A DNA stretch of 11,023 nt from UBA12158 sp035562735. Its GTDB lineage: Bacteria; Patescibacteriota; Microgenomatia; UBA12405. Positions 4,749 through 11,023 of this stretch are shown here, in pieces. The notes under the pieces are model-generated. The model had not been told where the DNA came from and did not search any database. It worked only from the letters and a program-made list of their open reading frames with translations. Positions within the stretch are counted from its first letter, which is position 1. Every line of letters begins with the position of its first letter. The stretch is from the NCBI GenBank assembly GCA_035562735.1, contig DATMWB010000028.1, positions 1-11,023 on the forward strand. Reading direction: 5' to 3'. Position numbers and translations under genes: made by a program.

Positions 4749-4799
4749 AGCATTTATCGATGTAGTCGATACTGATGAGTCCAAAAGGACGAAATGCTA
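4748..4799 (+). ncRNA. type III hammerhead ribozyme
   Basis: Every element of the hammerhead core is present in order. Stem III is TAGCAT (4748-4753) with ATGCTA (4794-4799), 6 bp including A15.1-U16.1. The cleavage-site base is U at 4754, giving an AUU triplet, with cleavage expected between 4754 and 4755. Stem I is TATCGA/TCGATA (4755-4760 with 4766-4771), 6 bp with a 5-nt loop. Then come the invariant CTGATGA (4772-4778), stem II GTCC/GGAC (4779-4782 with 4787-4790) with an AAAA loop, and the invariant GAAA (4791-4794). Stem III is the open one, hence type III. Hammerheads are known self-cleaving RNAs found across life, including bacteria. What is inferred here is activity and role. Its 3' end is the A of the ATG of the next gene. 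Confidence 0.9.
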
Positions 4800-5680
4800 T
4801 GACCAATTTCAAAATAAAAAAACCACTCATTTCTGTTTACATGCCGGTTTTTAATGCCACCCCTTATCTCTCTCAAGCTATCGAATCAGTTCTTAATCAA
4901 ACTTTAACCAACTTTGAATTCATTATTATTGATGATCATTCAACCGATGATTCATGGAAAATTATAAAGTCATATGCCCGCCGCGATTCTCGTATTAGAA
5001 TCTTTCGAAATCGCCTCAACTTAGGTGTTTCCACCAACTCAAACATTGCCATTTCTCTAGCCCGATGTAAATATCTTGCACGTATGGATGCCGATGATAT
5101 TTCCGTAGCTGATAGACTCGAAAAACAATATAGATACTTAAAAAAACATCCCCAAACAGTTGTTGTTGGTGCCCAATGCACCATCATTAACCAAAACGAT
5201 CAAGTGGTTGGATTTAAAAATTTCCCCACCTCCACCACTGGTATTAAAGACATGCTTTTTTGGGCTGTACCCATCCAACAAGGATATATGATGATCAATC
5301 GTTCACTATTACCAAAAAGTTTTTCCTGGTACTCAGCAACCAAAACCAGTGCTGAAGAAGTCGACTTATATTTCAAACTATCCCAATTTGGTAATTTCGC
5401 AAATTTACCTGACAATCTATATTTTTACCGACAAATTGATAACTCACTTTCTCACCTAAATCCTAAAAAGACATTTTACCTAACCCTCCAATCACGATTA
5501 AACGCTATTAAAAATGGTTTCAAACCATCATTTAAAGCAATTTTTATCAACATAGCTCAAATTGCTGTTATCTCCATTCTCCCCTCTTCTTTTATATACA
5601 ACCTCTGGTACTTCATTCGCGGAATAAATCAAAATCAATCTCAGCATCAAATTGGGACTTTTGTCGAGAGCCAAGTATAA
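4799..5680 (+). CDS. GT2 family glycosyltransferase
   Basis: A 293-aa protein with a GT-A fold. ISVYMPVFN at residues 11-19 begins the nucleotide-binding fold, FEFIIIDDHSTDDS (39-52) is the sugar-nucleotide aspartate region, and ARMDADD (94-100) carries the DxD metal motif. AEEVDLYFKL (185-194) sits where the family's catalytic acidic residue is found. The end (about 246-273) is hydrophobic and probably associates with the membrane. The family moves a sugar from a nucleotide donor to a glycan or lipid acceptor. ATG at 4799 is chosen because SVYMPVFN then falls about 10 residues in; the upstream in-frame ATG at 4775 lies inside the ribozyme core. AAAAGGA (4783-4789) ends 9 nt before the ATG and may serve as ribosome binding site, but it is part of ribozyme stem-loop II. 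The downstream gene follows after 7 nt. Confidence 0.9.
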   Translation: MTNFKIKKPLISVYMPVFNATPYLSQAIESVLNQTLTNFEFIIIDDHSTDDSWKIIKSYARRDSRIRIFRNRLNLGVSTNSNIAISLARCKYLARMDADDISVADRLEKQYRYLKKHPQTVVVGAQCTIINQNDQVVGFKNFPTSTTGIKDMLFWAVPIQQGYMMINRSLLPKSFSWYSATKTSAEEVDLYFKLSQFGNFANLPDNLYFYRQIDNSLSHLNPKKTFYLTLQSRLNAIKNGFKPSFKAIFINIAQIAVISILPSSFIYNLWYFIRGINQNQSQHQIGTFVESQV

Positions 5681-5681
5681 T
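5676..5681 (+). promoter_or_regulatory. -10 box (TATAAT), leaderless type, for the membrane protein
   Basis: A perfect TATAAT overlaps the stop codon of the glycosyltransferase gene and lies exactly 6 nt before the ATG at 5688. A weak -35 (TTGGGA, 5652-5657) is 18 nt upstream. This suggests an internal promoter and a leaderless mRNA even though the two genes are only 7 nt apart. Confidence 0.6.
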
Positions 5682-5687
5682 TAATCA

Positions 5688-8369
5688 ATGTTTCTTTTGT
5701 CGTGGATAAAACGTCATCTACCAGAATCTATTTTAGTTCTAATTGTCTCCCTTCTTTGTCTTGGTAACTTCACTCAAAACACCTTTCTTACTGGCTGGGA
5801 CAACCTAATGCCCGAATTGAATATTTCCTTAAATCTCAAGCGATCCCTCTTTGCCGTCTGGCAGGAATACCAAGGACTCGGTTTAGTTGGTGGAATGGCC
5901 CATGCATCGGATCTAATAAGACAACTTATAATTCTCCCTCTTACTCTATTTCTTCCTACAAATATTATACGATACCTATGGCATTTTTCCATGCTATTTC
6001 TAGGTACCTTTGGCATCTACAAACTTGCTAGAAACTATAAATTTTCTCGACCAATCTCTCTCACCTCCTCTCTTTTTTACCTTTTAAATTTTGGCTCTAT
6101 TCAATATTTTTGGGTCGCCTTTGAACCTTTTTCTACCTTTTGGGGATTCTTCCCTTGGTTAATTTTCTTCCTCTTAAAATATCTTTTAACTCCTTCTAAA
6201 TCTCACTTAAAAAAATTAATTCTTATCAACATTCTAGCTATCCCCAGTTTCTATGTCCAAACAATTTTTGTTGTCTATCTTATTTGTATCTCATTGGTAT
6301 TCCTTTCCCACTTCTTAACCCATCCAAAAATATCCCACCTACTTAACTACTCATCTATTTTTCTAATTATCTTTTTAGTTAATTCTTTCTGGCTTCTACC
6401 TCAACTCTACTTTCTAAAAAACAATCTTCAAAATCCCACCACCGGCATTGGCAACTTTATGAGTAATGATGAAACTTTTGCCCGAAATCAAGTTCGCGGC
6501 AACCTCGAAGACTTTCTCCTCCTCCGTGGTTACTATTATGATTTTAATAGCAACGGTCAACCACTTATGGCCCCATGGATTACCCATTTCTCTAACCAAT
6601 ATTTTGTCATCTGTGGCTATTTTATTTCTCTCTTTATAATTTCTGGGCTGCTTATTCTCCTAATAAAATCCCAAAAAAATAACACCTTTTCCCTCTCCCT
6701 CATCTTGCTTTTCTTTCTTTCATGTCTAGCTCTACTTTCAAACGTCCCACTCATAAAAGAACTAAATTCACATATACGAGAAATTCCTTTAATCAACCAA
6801 ATTTTTCGCTCTCCTTGGACCAAATTCTTGGTTCCAGTCTCTTTCACCTTTTCTTTTCTTATAGCAAACTCGCTAACCTCTCTTGTTAAATTTCTTCGTC
6901 AAATAAAATATTCTCATCAAACTTCCAATCTACCAATTTATTTAACTCTACTTTCTCTTTTTATATTTTCATTTCCTTCCTTTTTTGGTAATTATTTTTC
7001 TCAAGATACCCGTCAAAAAATTCCTGATGAATATTTTGAAGTTTTTAATTTTCTAAAAACCCAAAATCATACCGGTCGTATTGCCAATCTTCCCCAAGGT
7101 TCTTTTTGGGGATGGACCAATTATAAGTGGGGTATTTCAGGCTCTGGTTTTCTTTGGTATGCACTGGAAAACCCTATTTTAGATCGAGCTTTTGATGCTT
7201 GGAATCTAAAAAATGAACAATACTATTGGGAATTAAGTAATGCCATCCAAAGTAAAAATCCCAACCTTCTTGAAAATATCTTTTCAAAATATTCTATTGA
7301 ATATGTTATTTTTGACAACAATATCTATTATCCCGACGATAAAATATACGCCAAACTTTCACGTCCAACCAAAGATTTACTCGACTCTATCCCTTCCCTT
7401 AAATTAATTAAAAATACAAAAAATATCTTTGTCTACCAAACTTCCTCACCAACCCAAATATACACCGTTCCAAATACACCCACCGCTTCTCAGTTTGACT
7501 TTGCACTTATCGATACAAATTATCAAAAATTTGGTGATTATATAAGTCAGAAAAATTCACCAAATCAATTTTTCAATCTTTTCACCAATCGACTCCAAGG
7601 TGAATTACCTTTTTCTCCTTTGTCAATTCCCCAACCCGAGGATGATCCTGCAAATAAAAATTTTACTCATTCCGACATGTCCAAACCGATTTTTGCATAC
7701 AATTTTCCAAATGCAAAACTCAAAGAGAGTTATCTTGTTAAAATCATTTCGGAGCACAATCAAGGCTTACCCTTAAAAATCAGTGCCGTCTCAGACAATT
7801 CTCAAAATAAATACTTTGATACTCTCTTACAAACTATTCCTGGATCAAATACTTCATGGTTTTATATTCCCGCCCGTCAAACAGACGACTTTGATCGTGG
7901 TCTCACTTTTATTTTCAATAACACTTCCTTTTCCCAAAAAAATCAAAATTATATCAATCAGATAGTACTTTACCCTATCTTTATAGAACAAAACATCGCC
8001 ATACCAAACCTATCTCGCCAATATCTCAATTCAAATTCAAATATTTTTTATTATAAAACCAAACTAACTTCACCTTCCTCATCGACCCTAGTTCTGCCTC
8101 AATCCTACTCTTCTGGCTGGACAGCCTTTTATTTTAAAGGTCTAAAACCAGTTATTTTAAATCACACCCTCATTAACAATTGGGCCAACGGCTGGACTAT
8201 TCCAGAATCTAGTTCCCAAAATCCAATATCTATCCATATCTTCTTCTGGCCTCAGCTTTTAGAATCCCTTGGCTTTATTCTTTTATTACCTTTGCTATTT
8301 TGGCTCCTAAAGCCTCAAAATCAGCTTCAAGATATCCCCTTGTCGTCATTGCCGGAGCCCCAATCCTAA
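5688..8369 (+). CDS. large multi-pass membrane protein, GT-C/YfhO-like
   Basis: An 893-aa protein. The first 440 or so residues hold roughly a dozen hydrophobic segments, starting at about 13-30. Between the first two comes TGWDNLMPE (35-43), an acidic first extracytoplasmic loop as in GT-C lipid-linked-sugar transferases and YfhO-type proteins. From about 460 to 840 the protein is soluble and polar, presumably outside the membrane, and a last hydrophobic segment (about 853-871) returns to the membrane. The layout suggests transfer of a sugar from a polyprenyl-phosphate donor onto a surface glycan; this is inference from topology, not from a family-specific motif. It follows the GT2 gene by 7 nt and likely works in the same pathway. 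Its last 31 codons overlap glyA on the opposite strand. Confidence 0.85.
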   Translation: MFLLSWIKRHLPESILVLIVSLLCLGNFTQNTFLTGWDNLMPELNISLNLKRSLFAVWQEYQGLGLVGGMAHASDLIRQLIILPLTLFLPTNIIRYLWHFSMLFLGTFGIYKLARNYKFSRPISLTSSLFYLLNFGSIQYFWVAFEPFSTFWGFFPWLIFFLLKYLLTPSKSHLKKLILINILAIPSFYVQTIFVVYLICISLVFLSHFLTHPKISHLLNYSSIFLIIFLVNSFWLLPQLYFLKNNLQNPTTGIGNFMSNDETFARNQVRGNLEDFLLLRGYYYDFNSNGQPLMAPWITHFSNQYFVICGYFISLFIISGLLILLIKSQKNNTFSLSLILLFFLSCLALLSNVPLIKELNSHIREIPLINQIFRSPWTKFLVPVSFTFSFLIANSLTSLVKFLRQIKYSHQTSNLPIYLTLLSLFIFSFPSFFGNYFSQDTRQKIPDEYFEVFNFLKTQNHTGRIANLPQGSFWGWTNYKWGISGSGFLWYALENPILDRAFDAWNLKNEQYYWELSNAIQSKNPNLLENIFSKYSIEYVIFDNNIYYPDDKIYAKLSRPTKDLLDSIPSLKLIKNTKNIFVYQTSSPTQIYTVPNTPTASQFDFALIDTNYQKFGDYISQKNSPNQFFNLFTNRLQGELPFSPLSIPQPEDDPANKNFTHSDMSKPIFAYNFPNAKLKESYLVKIISEHNQGLPLKISAVSDNSQNKYFDTLLQTIPGSNTSWFYIPARQTDDFDRGLTFIFNNTSFSQKNQNYINQIVLYPIFIEQNIAIPNLSRQYLNSNSNIFYYKTKLTSPSSSTLVLPQSYSSGWTAFYFKGLKPVILNHTLINNWANGWTIPESSSQNPISIHIFFWPQLLESLGFILLLPLLFWLLKPQNQLQDIPLSSLPEPQS

Positions 8370-9423
8370 TTCCCGATGGTTTAAACGGACTAGCCTTATC
8401 GTGAGGAATAGTATTAGCATTTACAATAATTCCCACCTCTTCCAACTTAACTGCCATTTCTTTACCCTTTTCTAATCCGCAATCAACCACCATTAAATGA
8501 TTCTCTGTCCCAAAAACTCTAAGTCCATTTTTCTTTAAACTCTCTGCCAATGCCTTGGCATTTTTTACAATTTGTTCTGTATATTTTCCGAACTCAGAAG
8601 TATCAGCCTCAGCAAAAGCCACTGCCATTGCCGCAATACTATTCATATGAGGACCACCCTGTAACCCTGGGAATACCGCCCTATCAATCTTTTTTGCTAA
8701 TTCACTATCTTTTTCTAATCCTTTTTTTGTCACCCCAATTATTGCTCCCCTTGGACCTCTAAGACTTTTGTGTGTTGTTGAAGTAATTATATGAACAAAT
8801 GGTACCGGACTTGGATGTACCCCACCCACCACCAAACCAGCAATATGAGAAATATCAGCCACTAACCATGCCCCAACCCCATCAGCTATCTTGGCAAACT
8901 TCTCCCAATCTAAAATCCATGGATAAGCTGTCGTTCCTGCAAAAATTAATTTTGGTTTTTCTTCCTTTACTAACCTTTCCAATTCGTCATAATTTATCCT
9001 TCCTTCCTCGTCCACATCATATTGAACTGAATTAAAAAACTTTCCCGAAAATGTCACCTTCGGATGACCATGAGTTAAATGCCCTCCAGCGTTTAATTTC
9101 ATCCCACAAATCTTATCCCCAGGTTCTAATAGAGCCATCAACACAGCACTGTTTGCCGGACTTCCAGAATATGGCTGAACATTCATGTGTTCCACTCCAA
9201 AAATTTTTTTACCCCTCTCAATCGCTAGATTTTCAATTTCGTCAATAAATTTATTTCCCTGATAATACCTTTTTCCAGGATATCCTTCTGCATACTTATT
9301 GGTTAAATCTGTCGCCAAACATTTTTTTACTGCCTCAGACGTAAAATTTTCACTTGGAATCAATCTAACAGTCTCATTTTGAAATTTTTCTTCCTCTTTT
9401 ATCAAATCAAATATTTTATCCAT
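8275..9423 (-). CDS. glyA: serine hydroxymethyltransferase
   Basis: A 382-aa PLP enzyme that interconverts serine plus tetrahydrofolate with glycine plus methylene-tetrahydrofolate in the cytosol. LIPSENFTSEAV (21-32), YAEGYPGKRYYQGN (44-57), GGHLTHGH (113-120), VADISHIAGLV (188-198, with D190 and H193 near the cofactor) and STTHKSLRGPRG (215-226, with K219 the PLP-linking lysine) are all family signatures. SGIRIGAPAMTTRG (350-363) contains the substrate carboxylate-binding arginine R353. It is about 30 residues shorter than typical bacterial GlyA, mostly by trimmed loops and a short C-terminus. The methylene-tetrahydrofolate it makes feeds the ThyX-type thymidylate synthase encoded at the right edge. 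ATG at 9423 lies 7 nt after an extended -10 box. Its 3' end overlaps the convergent membrane protein gene by 95 nt. Confidence 0.95.
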   Translation of the reverse strand: MDKIFDLIKEEEKFQNETVRLIPSENFTSEAVKKCLATDLTNKYAEGYPGKRYYQGNKFIDEIENLAIERGKKIFGVEHMNVQPYSGSPANSAVLMALLEPGDKICGMKLNAGGHLTHGHPKVTFSGKFFNSVQYDVDEEGRINYDELERLVKEEKPKLIFAGTTAYPWILDWEKFAKIADGVGAWLVADISHIAGLVVGGVHPSPVPFVHIITSTTHKSLRGPRGAIIGVTKKGLEKDSELAKKIDRAVFPGLQGGPHMNSIAAMAVAFAEADTSEFGKYTEQIVKNAKALAESLKKNGLRVFGTENHLMVVDCGLEKGKEMAVKLEEVGIIVNANTIPHDKASPFKPSGIRIGAPAMTTRGYLEADFEALGAKIAKVIKE

Positions 9424-9430
9424 TGCCTAT

Positions 9431-9439
9431 TTTATAACA
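9431..9439 (-). promoter_or_regulatory. extended -10 promoter (TGTTATAAA) for glyA, leaderless type
   Basis: On the minus strand TG, T, TATAAA ends 7 nt before the ATG at 9423. No ribosome binding site is present, so the mRNA is expected to start at or within a base of the start codon. Confidence 0.6.
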
Positions 9440-9510
9440 ATTAACTAATTTTCTCCGTAACAAAAATATTTAGTTATAAGTAACATATTTTTATATTTAT
9501 CCAAATCAAA

Positions 9511-9516
9511 TATACT
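9511..9516 (+). promoter_or_regulatory. -10 box (TATACT) for the thymidine kinase gene
   Basis: TATACT lies 4 nt before ATG 9521 and 7 nt before an in-frame GTG at 9524. The spacing seen at other genes here favours GTG 9524 as a leaderless start, which would remove only the first residue. It forms a divergent promoter pair with glyA in a 97-nt gap. Confidence 0.5.
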
Positions 9517-9520
9517 CTTC

Positions 9521-10165
9521 ATGGTGACCAAAACTCGAGAATCAATTACTGGCTATGTTGGACCCATGTTTGCCAAAAAAACTTTACTCATGCTTCATGA
9601 TGTTTCCGCCGCCGAAGCCACTGGTCGAAAATGTCTAGTATTTAAACCAAACATTGATGACCGCTTTGCCAAAAATGTTGTCCGTTCTCGCGCTGGGGGT
9701 GAGCATGTCGCTTTTTCCATCCCCATAAATGGAATTCAAAAAATCTACGACATTGTTTTGAAACAAAAAAATATTGACCTTGCAGCCTTTGATGAAGTCC
9801 AATTTTTTAACCCCAAAATTGTAAAAGTCATTAAAAACCTAGCTCAATTTGGTATCCAAATTGTCTTTTCTGGACTAAATCGTGACTACCGGGGCAACGC
9901 CTTTCCTGTCATGGAAAAACTAATTCCCCTAGCCACTGACCTAACTGTTGTCGAAGCAAAATGTATGGCCTCTATCAACGGTGACAAACGTCTTTGTGGT
10001 GCCAATGCTCAAATGACCCAAAGACTCCTCAATGGAAAACCTGATAGTTACAAAAGCCCTACCGTCATTATCGAAAAACCTGGTACCTCAATTACCTACC
10101 AAGCTCGTTGCCTTGAACACTGGGTAGTGCCAGATATACCAATAAATAAAAAACTTCACCACTAA
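9521..10165 (+). CDS. tdk: thymidine kinase, type II, with altered P-loop
   Basis: A 214-aa protein. GYVGPMFAKKTLLML (11-25) aligns with the family P-loop GPMFSGKTTEL. FDEVQFF (90-96) is the Walker B and catalytic-glutamate motif (D91, E92), and SGLNRDYRGNAFPVMEKLIPLAT (117-139) is the lasso and substrate region. Cys148, Cys159, Cys197 and His200 fit a structural zinc site, and TQRL at 166-169 is typical. It phosphorylates thymidine with ATP, giving dTMP by salvage in the cytosol. The odd point is A18-K19 in place of Ser-Gly before the lysine, so the Walker A glycine is missing, and the segment between the first two zinc ligands is longer than usual. The stop overlaps the convergent tmk stop by 3 nt. 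Activity should therefore not be assumed. Confidence 0.85.
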   Translation: MVTKTRESITGYVGPMFAKKTLLMLHDVSAAEATGRKCLVFKPNIDDRFAKNVVRSRAGGEHVAFSIPINGIQKIYDIVLKQKNIDLAAFDEVQFFNPKIVKVIKNLAQFGIQIVFSGLNRDYRGNAFPVMEKLIPLATDLTVVEAKCMASINGDKRLCGANAQMTQRLLNGKPDSYKSPTVIIEKPGTSITYQARCLEHWVVPDIPINKKLHH

Positions 10166-10860
10166 ATTACTTTTCTTGCCTTCATCTCCTGCCATATCAG
10201 TTCATTTATTTCCTCGGGGGACATCAGTTTTCCACTTCTACAACAATCAATCATAATCCACCATTTTGGATTACTTTTAACCATCTTTTTATATTCCTTA
10301 GCCGACTCCATTTGATGTCTAAAATCTTCTTCGGCTGCGTCCATTACCTGACCCTTTGTATATTTCCTCTCTGCTTTTTTCTTAACATTATCGCGACAAA
10401 TTGGTGGATCCACCATCAAGACAATTACCAAATCAGGTACCGTTATTCCCATTTCTTGATAACCTGCCTTCCATAACCACTTTGCAAAAGAGGCCCTCTT
10501 TGAAAGTTCAATTTTTGCAATTTGATGAATATTTGATGTAAAAAAACGATTTGAAAGCACCAATTTTCCCTTCTCCAAAGCAGGATTAATTATTTTTCGA
10601 CTTCCATCAGCTTCATCATTCATATAAGGCAAAACAGTTAAATATGGACTCACTTCCATTGGATTTCCAAATTCCTTTGCCAACATTCTTCCCACATGCT
10701 CACCCCAAAAACTTGTCTCATAATGAGGATAATCATCAATTACCACCTTAAATTTATTTTTTATTAGCCTCTTTCTTAGTAGTTCGACCTGTGTTCCCTT
10801 CCCACAACCATCAATTCCTTCAATTACAATAAATTTTCCTTTCTTAATTCTTTTTTTCAT
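10162..10860 (-). CDS. tmk: thymidylate kinase
   Basis: A 232-aa P-loop kinase. FIVIEGIDGCGKGTQ (10-24) contains the dTMP kinase P-loop with D17, DDYPHYETSFWGEHVGRML (42-60) is the substrate-side segment, and VLSNRFFTSNIHQ (100-112) corresponds to the usual DRY..S..AYQ motif with N in place of D. PDLVIVLMVDPP (142-153) is a core strand, followed by a lysine- and arginine-rich lid (about 156-170). The enzyme converts dTMP to dTDP, needed by both the ThyX and Tdk routes. Its ATG overlaps the stop of the upstream ThyX-like frame as ATGA, so the two are very likely translationally coupled. No ribosome binding site of good spacing is seen. It is slightly longer than the usual 205-215 residues. dTMP is the most likely substrate given the neighbours. 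Confidence 0.85.
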   Translation of the reverse strand: MKKRIKKGKFIVIEGIDGCGKGTQVELLRKRLIKNKFKVVIDDYPHYETSFWGEHVGRMLAKEFGNPMEVSPYLTVLPYMNDEADGSRKIINPALEKGKLVLSNRFFTSNIHQIAKIELSKRASFAKWLWKAGYQEMGITVPDLVIVLMVDPPICRDNVKKKAERKYTKGQVMDAAEEDFRHQMESAKEYKKMVKSNPKWWIMIDCCRSGKLMSPEEINELIWQEMKARKVI

Positions 10861-11023
10861 ACTCTACTTCTTACCTCTGCCCCTTTAATCGTCTTATAAA
10901 GTCCACAAGTCATCTTTTCTCCCTCCCAACAAATTCCCTGACTAACACATGTTGCTCCCGCCTTCTCAAAAATTATTGGCGCTACTTTTTTAACCTCTTT
11001 TAACATTAAATTCGCCAACTGCT
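10857..11023 (-). CDS. thyX: C-terminal end of a ThyX-like flavin-dependent thymidylate synthase
   Basis: Only the last 54 residues lie in the window. QLANLMLKEVKKVAPIIFEK matches the closing helix of ThyX proteins (ELA..ML..VKK.AP.IFE). A tail with three cysteines follows (CVSQGICWEGEKMTCG), which I recall as a type of extension seen in some ThyX proteins of archaea and uncultured bacteria; this could not be checked. ThyX uses FAD, NADPH and methylene-tetrahydrofolate to make dTMP from dUMP. The catalytic core is outside the window, so the identification rests on this short match and on the ATGA overlap with tmk. The TGA stop, with tmk starting on it, indicates that TGA is read as stop in this genome. 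Confidence 0.6.
   Translation of the reverse strand, partial: QLANLMLKEVKKVAPIIFEKAGATCVSQGICWEGEKMTCGLYKTIKGAEVRSRV

Noticed and set aside
4094..4753. 219-aa minus-strand open frame opposite the orphan gene
   Set aside because: It is a by-product of the GC-rich codon use of the plus-strand gene, has no ribosome binding site, and its start runs into the ribozyme region.
4775..4798. Upstream in-frame ATG for the GT2 gene at 4775
   Set aside because: It lies inside the CTGATGA core of the ribozyme and adds eight residues not typical of the family; ATG 4799 gives the normal short N-terminus.
7024..7030. CTGATGA on the plus strand inside the membrane protein gene
   Set aside because: No stem II or GAAA box follows; it is coding sequence.
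1..11023. CRISPR arrays, insertion sequences, transposase or integrase genes, rRNA genes
   Set aside because: No spaced direct repeats, no transposase or recombinase motifs in any frame, and no rRNA-like sequence seen.
1..11023. Alternative genetic code with TGA as glycine or tryptophan
   Set aside because: No long frame contains in-frame TGA, tryptophan is always TGG, and the ThyX-like frame ends at TGA where tmk starts.

Overview
The window reads as a compact, AT-rich bacterial chromosome fragment. I infer a Patescibacteria (CPR) member, perhaps Microgenomates-like. The reasons are small, tightly packed and partly overlapping genes, streamlined enzymes, a diverged CarD-type factor, ThyX-based thymidylate synthesis, and many genes whose -10 box lies only about 4-9 nt before the start codon, which predicts leaderless mRNAs. 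No long frame contains an internal TGA, and the ThyX frame ends in TGA where the next gene starts, so the code looks standard.

Layout. (1) 1-867, minus strand: a P-loop kinase of dephospho-CoA-kinase type followed by an overlapping dCMP deaminase that runs off the left edge. (2) 892-2350: a CarD-like RNA polymerase-binding protein, a possible 52-aa protein, tRNA-Trp(CCA), a hypothetical protein and tRNA-Ala(GGC). (3) 2415-3305: a GalU-like nucleotidyltransferase. (4) 3306-4798: the anomalous part. It begins with the only promoter here with both consensus boxes (TTGACA, 17 nt, TACACT with an upstream TG). A roughly 470-nt structured, non-coding leader follows, containing a 54-nt near-perfect hairpin. 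Next comes a visibly GC-richer gene for an unrecognised single-pass membrane protein with a strong Shine-Dalgarno site, then a large hairpin. Last is a complete type III hammerhead ribozyme (4748-4799) whose final base is the A of the next gene's ATG. A perfect 14-nt inverted repeat (3662-3675 and 4735-4748) brackets the GC-rich cassette. (5) 4799-8369: a GT2 glycosyltransferase and an 893-aa GT-C/YfhO-like membrane protein, probably making or decorating a cell-surface glycan, with GalU-type sugar-nucleotide supply nearby. (6) 8275-11023: glyA (overlapping the membrane protein tail to tail by 95 nt), thymidine kinase, thymidylate kinase and the C-terminal end of a ThyX-like thymidylate synthase.

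Working together: ThyX plus Tmk (de novo dTMP to dTDP), Tdk (salvage), SHMT (methylene-tetrahydrofolate supply) and dCMP deaminase (dUMP supply) make a coherent dTTP set. The most unusual content is the 3373-4799 block, where a ribozyme, long RNA hairpins and an orphan, compositionally foreign gene form one candidate unit.
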